This document shows positions 63,105 to 64,000 of a stretch of DNA of 64,000 nucleotides, in pieces. A model generated the notes under the pieces. It searched no databases, had not been told where the DNA came from, and saw only the letters and a program-made list of their open reading frames with translations. Source of the DNA: Thiotrichales bacterium. GTDB lineage: Bacteria; Pseudomonadota; Gammaproteobacteria; Francisellales; CACEW01. The stretch covers positions 22,303-86,302 of the forward strand of contig CANJUQ010000006.1 in NCBI GenBank assembly GCA_947478175.1. The letters run 5' to 3'. Within the stretch, counting starts at the first letter, position 1; each line of letters starts with the position of its first letter. The translations under genes were made by a program, and so were the position numbers.

Positions 63105-63548
63105 ATGGACAGTGAAATCAAACAACGCGTCATTCATCACTGGCAATCTTTCAAAAATCCGATCATCAACGACGTTTTAATTAACATGGAAAAATTAGAA
63201 CACGTCTATCCAGCCCTGACTGCTGAAGGCGAAGAAAAAGTCCAAGAATTATTAGACGCTCTAGCCGCTTCAAGACCTGAAAAAGTCAACGAATTAGAAT
63301 TAATTAAAACACTCAATCAACTCCCTGCTGCTTTTATGCTTTACATCATTCATAAACTTCAGGCGTTAAATACCGACGTTGTCATGCGGATTATTTCTTA
63401 TGCGCAAAAACATAAAAAAAGTAATTCAGATGTCAGTAAATTTTTCCAAAGAAACATGGTCTTCGAAAAAGCTCAATTATTGGGAAGAATCTTTTCGACC
63501 AATCGCATGGAAGCGGTTCTGAATGTTTTAATCAAAATGAACATGTAG
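63105..63548 (+). CDS. icmW: Type IVB secretion chaperone IcmW
   Basis: C-term SNSDVSKFFQRNMVFEKAQLLGRIFSTNRMEAVLNVL resembles the remembered IcmW C-term (SxSDPAxFFLKRNIVFERLRLLSRVF). Confidence 0.8.
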   Translation: MDSEIKQRVIHHWQSFKNPIINDVLINMEKLEHVYPALTAEGEEKVQELLDALAASRPEKVNELELIKTLNQLPAAFMLYIIHKLQALNTDVVMRIISYAQKHKKSNSDVSKFFQRNMVFEKAQLLGRIFSTNRMEAVLNVLIKMNM

Positions 63549-63601
63549 AGTAAAAATCACGGGATGTTCGATTTTTTTTGACGGACGTTGCTGCTTGGAA
63601 C

Positions 63602-63678
63602 TAGCCGCTTGAATCGTCTCGCCCCTTGAGGGAGAGACAGGCCCAACAGGCGCTAGCCTGGTGGGCCAGAGAGGGGTA
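63602..63678 (+). repeat. Left arm of a ~77-bp near-identical inverted repeat
   Basis: tagccgcttgaatcgtctcgccccttgagggagagacaggcccaacaggcgctagcctggtgggccagagagggg; reverse complement at 63924-64000 with one mismatch. Confidence 0.95.
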
Positions 63679-63696
63679 AAAAGGTAAAAAGCAGCT

Positions 63697-63941
63697 TCCA
63701 AGACGTCTTTCTTTTGTTTGAATATCTCGTGATTTCAGAACAGAAGTACACGGACCCCTTGGGACTCTAGATAATTTTCTCGACCTGAATCTTTTCGGAT
63801 GTTTTTTTCCTCTTGATGCTGACTGCCATCCAACTCAATCATCAGGCGTTTTTTGTAACAGGCAAAATCACCTTGAAATTCTTTTGATTTTGTTAGGTCG
63901 CAATAAATTGCGCCCCTACTTTCTACCCCTCTCTGTCCCAC
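63697..63941 (-). pseudogene. Decayed DUF559-type endonuclease-like gene
   Basis: DFACYKKRLMIELDGSQHQEEKNIRKDSGRENYLESQGVRVLLF then TGA where a Trp is typical (F-W-N-x-E); N-terminal half missing. Confidence 0.75.
63896..63919 (-). repeat. REP-like GTAG hairpin variant
   Basis: Minus strand GTAGGGGCGCAATTTATTGCGACC. Confidence 0.65.
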
Positions 63942-64000
63942 CAGGCTAGCGCCTGTTGGGCCTGTCTCTCCCTCAAGGGGCGAGACGATTCAAGCGGCTA
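63924..64000 (-). repeat. Right arm of the ~77-bp inverted repeat (may continue past window)
   Basis: Reverse complement of 63602-63678 with one mismatch; reaches the window edge. Confidence 0.95.

Overview
AT-rich gammaproteobacterial chromosome segment that looks like Legionellales or another intracellular lineage. It is mostly housekeeping DNA with several accessory islands. Core genes include rsmH, rnpB, aroE, ldcA, uvrB, hslO, a POT transporter, dacA, rpmB-rpmG, folA/thyA/lgt, the initiator tRNA-rimP-nusA-infB-rbfA-truB operon, gmhA, a phosphomannomutase, dut, djlA and nrdA-nrdB. Notable accessory content: (1) a Dot/Icm type IVB secretion locus at the right end (icmW divergent from icmK-E-G-B-P-J plus a retropepsin-like protease), with gene order different from Legionella and a short DotG; (2) a three-gene cluster matching the itaconate-degradation ripABC/ict-ich-ccl architecture next to poxB; (3) a run of two large orphan proteins flanking an archaeal-type AAA ATPase, candidate Dot/Icm effectors; (4) several toxin-antitoxin-like loci (MNT/HEPN, BrnT-like, zeta, Phd/RelE); (5) a Fic-fold protein with a non-canonical core and four helically phased operator-like repeats; (6) a serine-recombinase-like protein with lost catalytic residues; (7) GTAG-type REP hairpins and a decayed DUF559 element inside long inverted repeats. 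All functional calls come from reading motifs by eye; no database search was run.
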